From Simiduia aestuariiviva (GTDB taxonomy: Bacteria > Pseudomonadota > Gammaproteobacteria > Pseudomonadales > Cellvibrionaceae), in NCBI RefSeq assembly GCF_014192475.1, contig NZ_JACHXZ010000001.1, positions 629,819 through 693,818 on the forward strand: 64,000 bases of DNA, written 5' to 3'. Positions 63,351 to 64,000 of the stretch are shown piece after piece. The translations under genes were made by a program, and so were the position numbers. The stretch's first letter is position 1. Every line of letters begins with the position of its first letter. The notes beneath the pieces are model-generated. The model worked only from the letters and a program-made list of their open reading frames with translations, was not told the DNA's origin and did not search any database.

Positions 63351-63738
63351 GGGGGCGATTAGGATTCGACGGCGGTAACAAAACCCGATGTGCATGTCGT
63401 GAGGGTAGCCAATCACGTAAATCCAAAGCTGCAAACTATTAGTTGCCAATGACGACAACTACGGTGCCCAACTAGCCGCGTAAGCGGTCTGTGAAGCTCC
63501 AACTAAGGGTTCGCCCTTAGCGGTCTTTAGCAAGGTGCCAGTACCGCGTTAAAGACTGTCATATAGAACTGGATCGCTGTGAAGCCTGCCTGGGGTGGAT
63601 CTGCTAAAACTTATCAGGATCGCAACTTACGTCTTGGCCACTGGGCTGTAAGCTGTTAAATCAAATAGTGGAACTAAGCATGTAGAGCTGACGGCGGAGT
63701 ACTGTCGGACGGGGGTTCAAATCCCCCCGCCTCCACCA
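63351..63738 (+). ncRNA. ssrA: tmRNA
   Basis: Transfer-messenger RNA for rescue of stalled ribosomes. The 5' end GGGGGCGATTAGGATTCGACG and the 3' T arm GGGGGTTCAAATCCCCC with encoded CCA are standard. The acceptor stem has the G3-U70 pair of alanine tRNAs. The tag frame runs from the resume codon GCC 63445 to TAA 63483 and codes ANDDNYGAQLAA. smpB is not in the window. The promoter must lie in the repeat copy directly upstream. Confidence 0.96.
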
Positions 63739-63742
63739 ATAC

Positions 63743-63777
63743 AAAACCCCAGTCCTTTTCGGGACTGGGGTTTTTTA
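63743..63777 (+). terminator. Rho-independent terminator of ssrA
   Basis: Stem AACCCCAGTCC/GGGACTGGGGTT with TTTTTT, starting four bases after CCA. Repeated 170 bp later at 63913-63947. Confidence 0.92.
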
Positions 63778-63890
63778 TTGGCTGGAAGAAGGGGGTATGC
63801 AGAACCCCCTTGGGTTCACAAAGCGGCAGGACAGCCGCTTTGCACGCCAAAGGCGCCCCAAAGGGGTGAGGGCCAAGGGCGGCCCGAATG

Positions 63891-64000
63891 AAATCCCCCG
63901 CCCCACCAATACAAAACCCCAGTCCTTTTCGGGACTGGGGTTTTTTATTGGCTGGAAGAAGGGGGTATGCAGAACCCCCTTGGGTTCACAAAGCGGCAGG
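63891..64000. repeat. Second copy of the ssrA 3' end, terminator and flank
   Basis: 63908-64000 equals 63738-63830 base for base as far as the window shows (period 170). The match extends left with two missing bases into the ssrA 3' end (AAATCCCCCGCCCCACCA against 63719-63738). It could be an att-site scar or a tandem duplication; it runs off the window edge. Confidence 0.85.

Noticed and set aside
63891..63908. Second tRNA or tmRNA gene
   Set aside because: Only the last 18 bases of the acceptor/T arm side are present; no body upstream.

Overview
The window looks like a chromosomal stretch of a free-living, probably marine gammaproteobacterium of the Cellvibrionales type. This is an inference from the moderately high GC, the two large TonB-dependent receptors, the sucrose cluster, the stand-alone solute-binding proteins and a tmRNA whose tag reads ANDDNYGAQLAA. 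No gene here fixes the genus.

Layout. 1-4 kb: copper export and handling (3' part of cusA, copC, copD). 4-10.6 kb: small unrelated genes (NTF2-like, DUF1624, GNAT, DUF1761, two tandem solute-binding paralogues, MarC, TIGR02450, DCC thioredoxin-like, DUF3429). 10.7-20.2 kb: a DUF885 peptidase-like lipid/peptide hydrolase candidate, a TauE exporter, a GAF protein with a degenerate GGDEF domain, MgtE, and a 1.4-k-residue hybrid kinase. 20.2-22.5 kb: LysR/DoxX/DODA dioxygenase. 22.5-28.5 kb: a metal and metalloid island with merTP plus a GDCCVxC protein, arsR-gapdh-arsJ for arsenate, a manganese exporter under a yybP-ykoY riboswitch, a second GDCCVxC gene and merR. Two MerR-type operators 4.6 kb apart bind these into one likely regulon, and no merA is present.

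28.5-38.1 kb is a rearranged zone. A sterol-desaturase-family gene and a PagL-like deacylase gene recur as fragments, a carotenoid-hydroxylase-like gene is broken, a TonB receptor sits in the middle, and a 10-bp microhomology marks the junction where a cobalamin adenosyltransferase fragment is joined to a desaturase fragment. The intact adenosyltransferase lies next to this, close to the genes that need its product.

40.8-50.7 kb holds the propionyl-CoA to succinyl-CoA pathway: an AraC-type regulator, carboxyltransferase, fused biotin carboxylase/carrier, epimerase, B12-dependent mutase and the MeaB chaperone. 50.7-57.6 kb is a sucrose-type utilisation cluster: LacI regulator, GH68-like enzyme, ROK fructokinase, TonB receptor and MFS permease, with two palindromic operators between the divergent receptor and permease genes. 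57.7-62.6 kb carries a YiiD-type thioesterase, TrmK, another solute-binding protein and a MASE1 hybrid kinase. The window ends with three tandem copies of an intergenic repeat, ssrA (tmRNA), its terminator, and a second copy of the ssrA 3' end plus terminator 170 bp further on.

No single novel multi-gene system is proven. The strongest candidates for follow-up are the split Mer/GDCCVxC regulon, the mosaic duplication, the duplicated ssrA tail and the repeat array that must contain the ssrA promoter.
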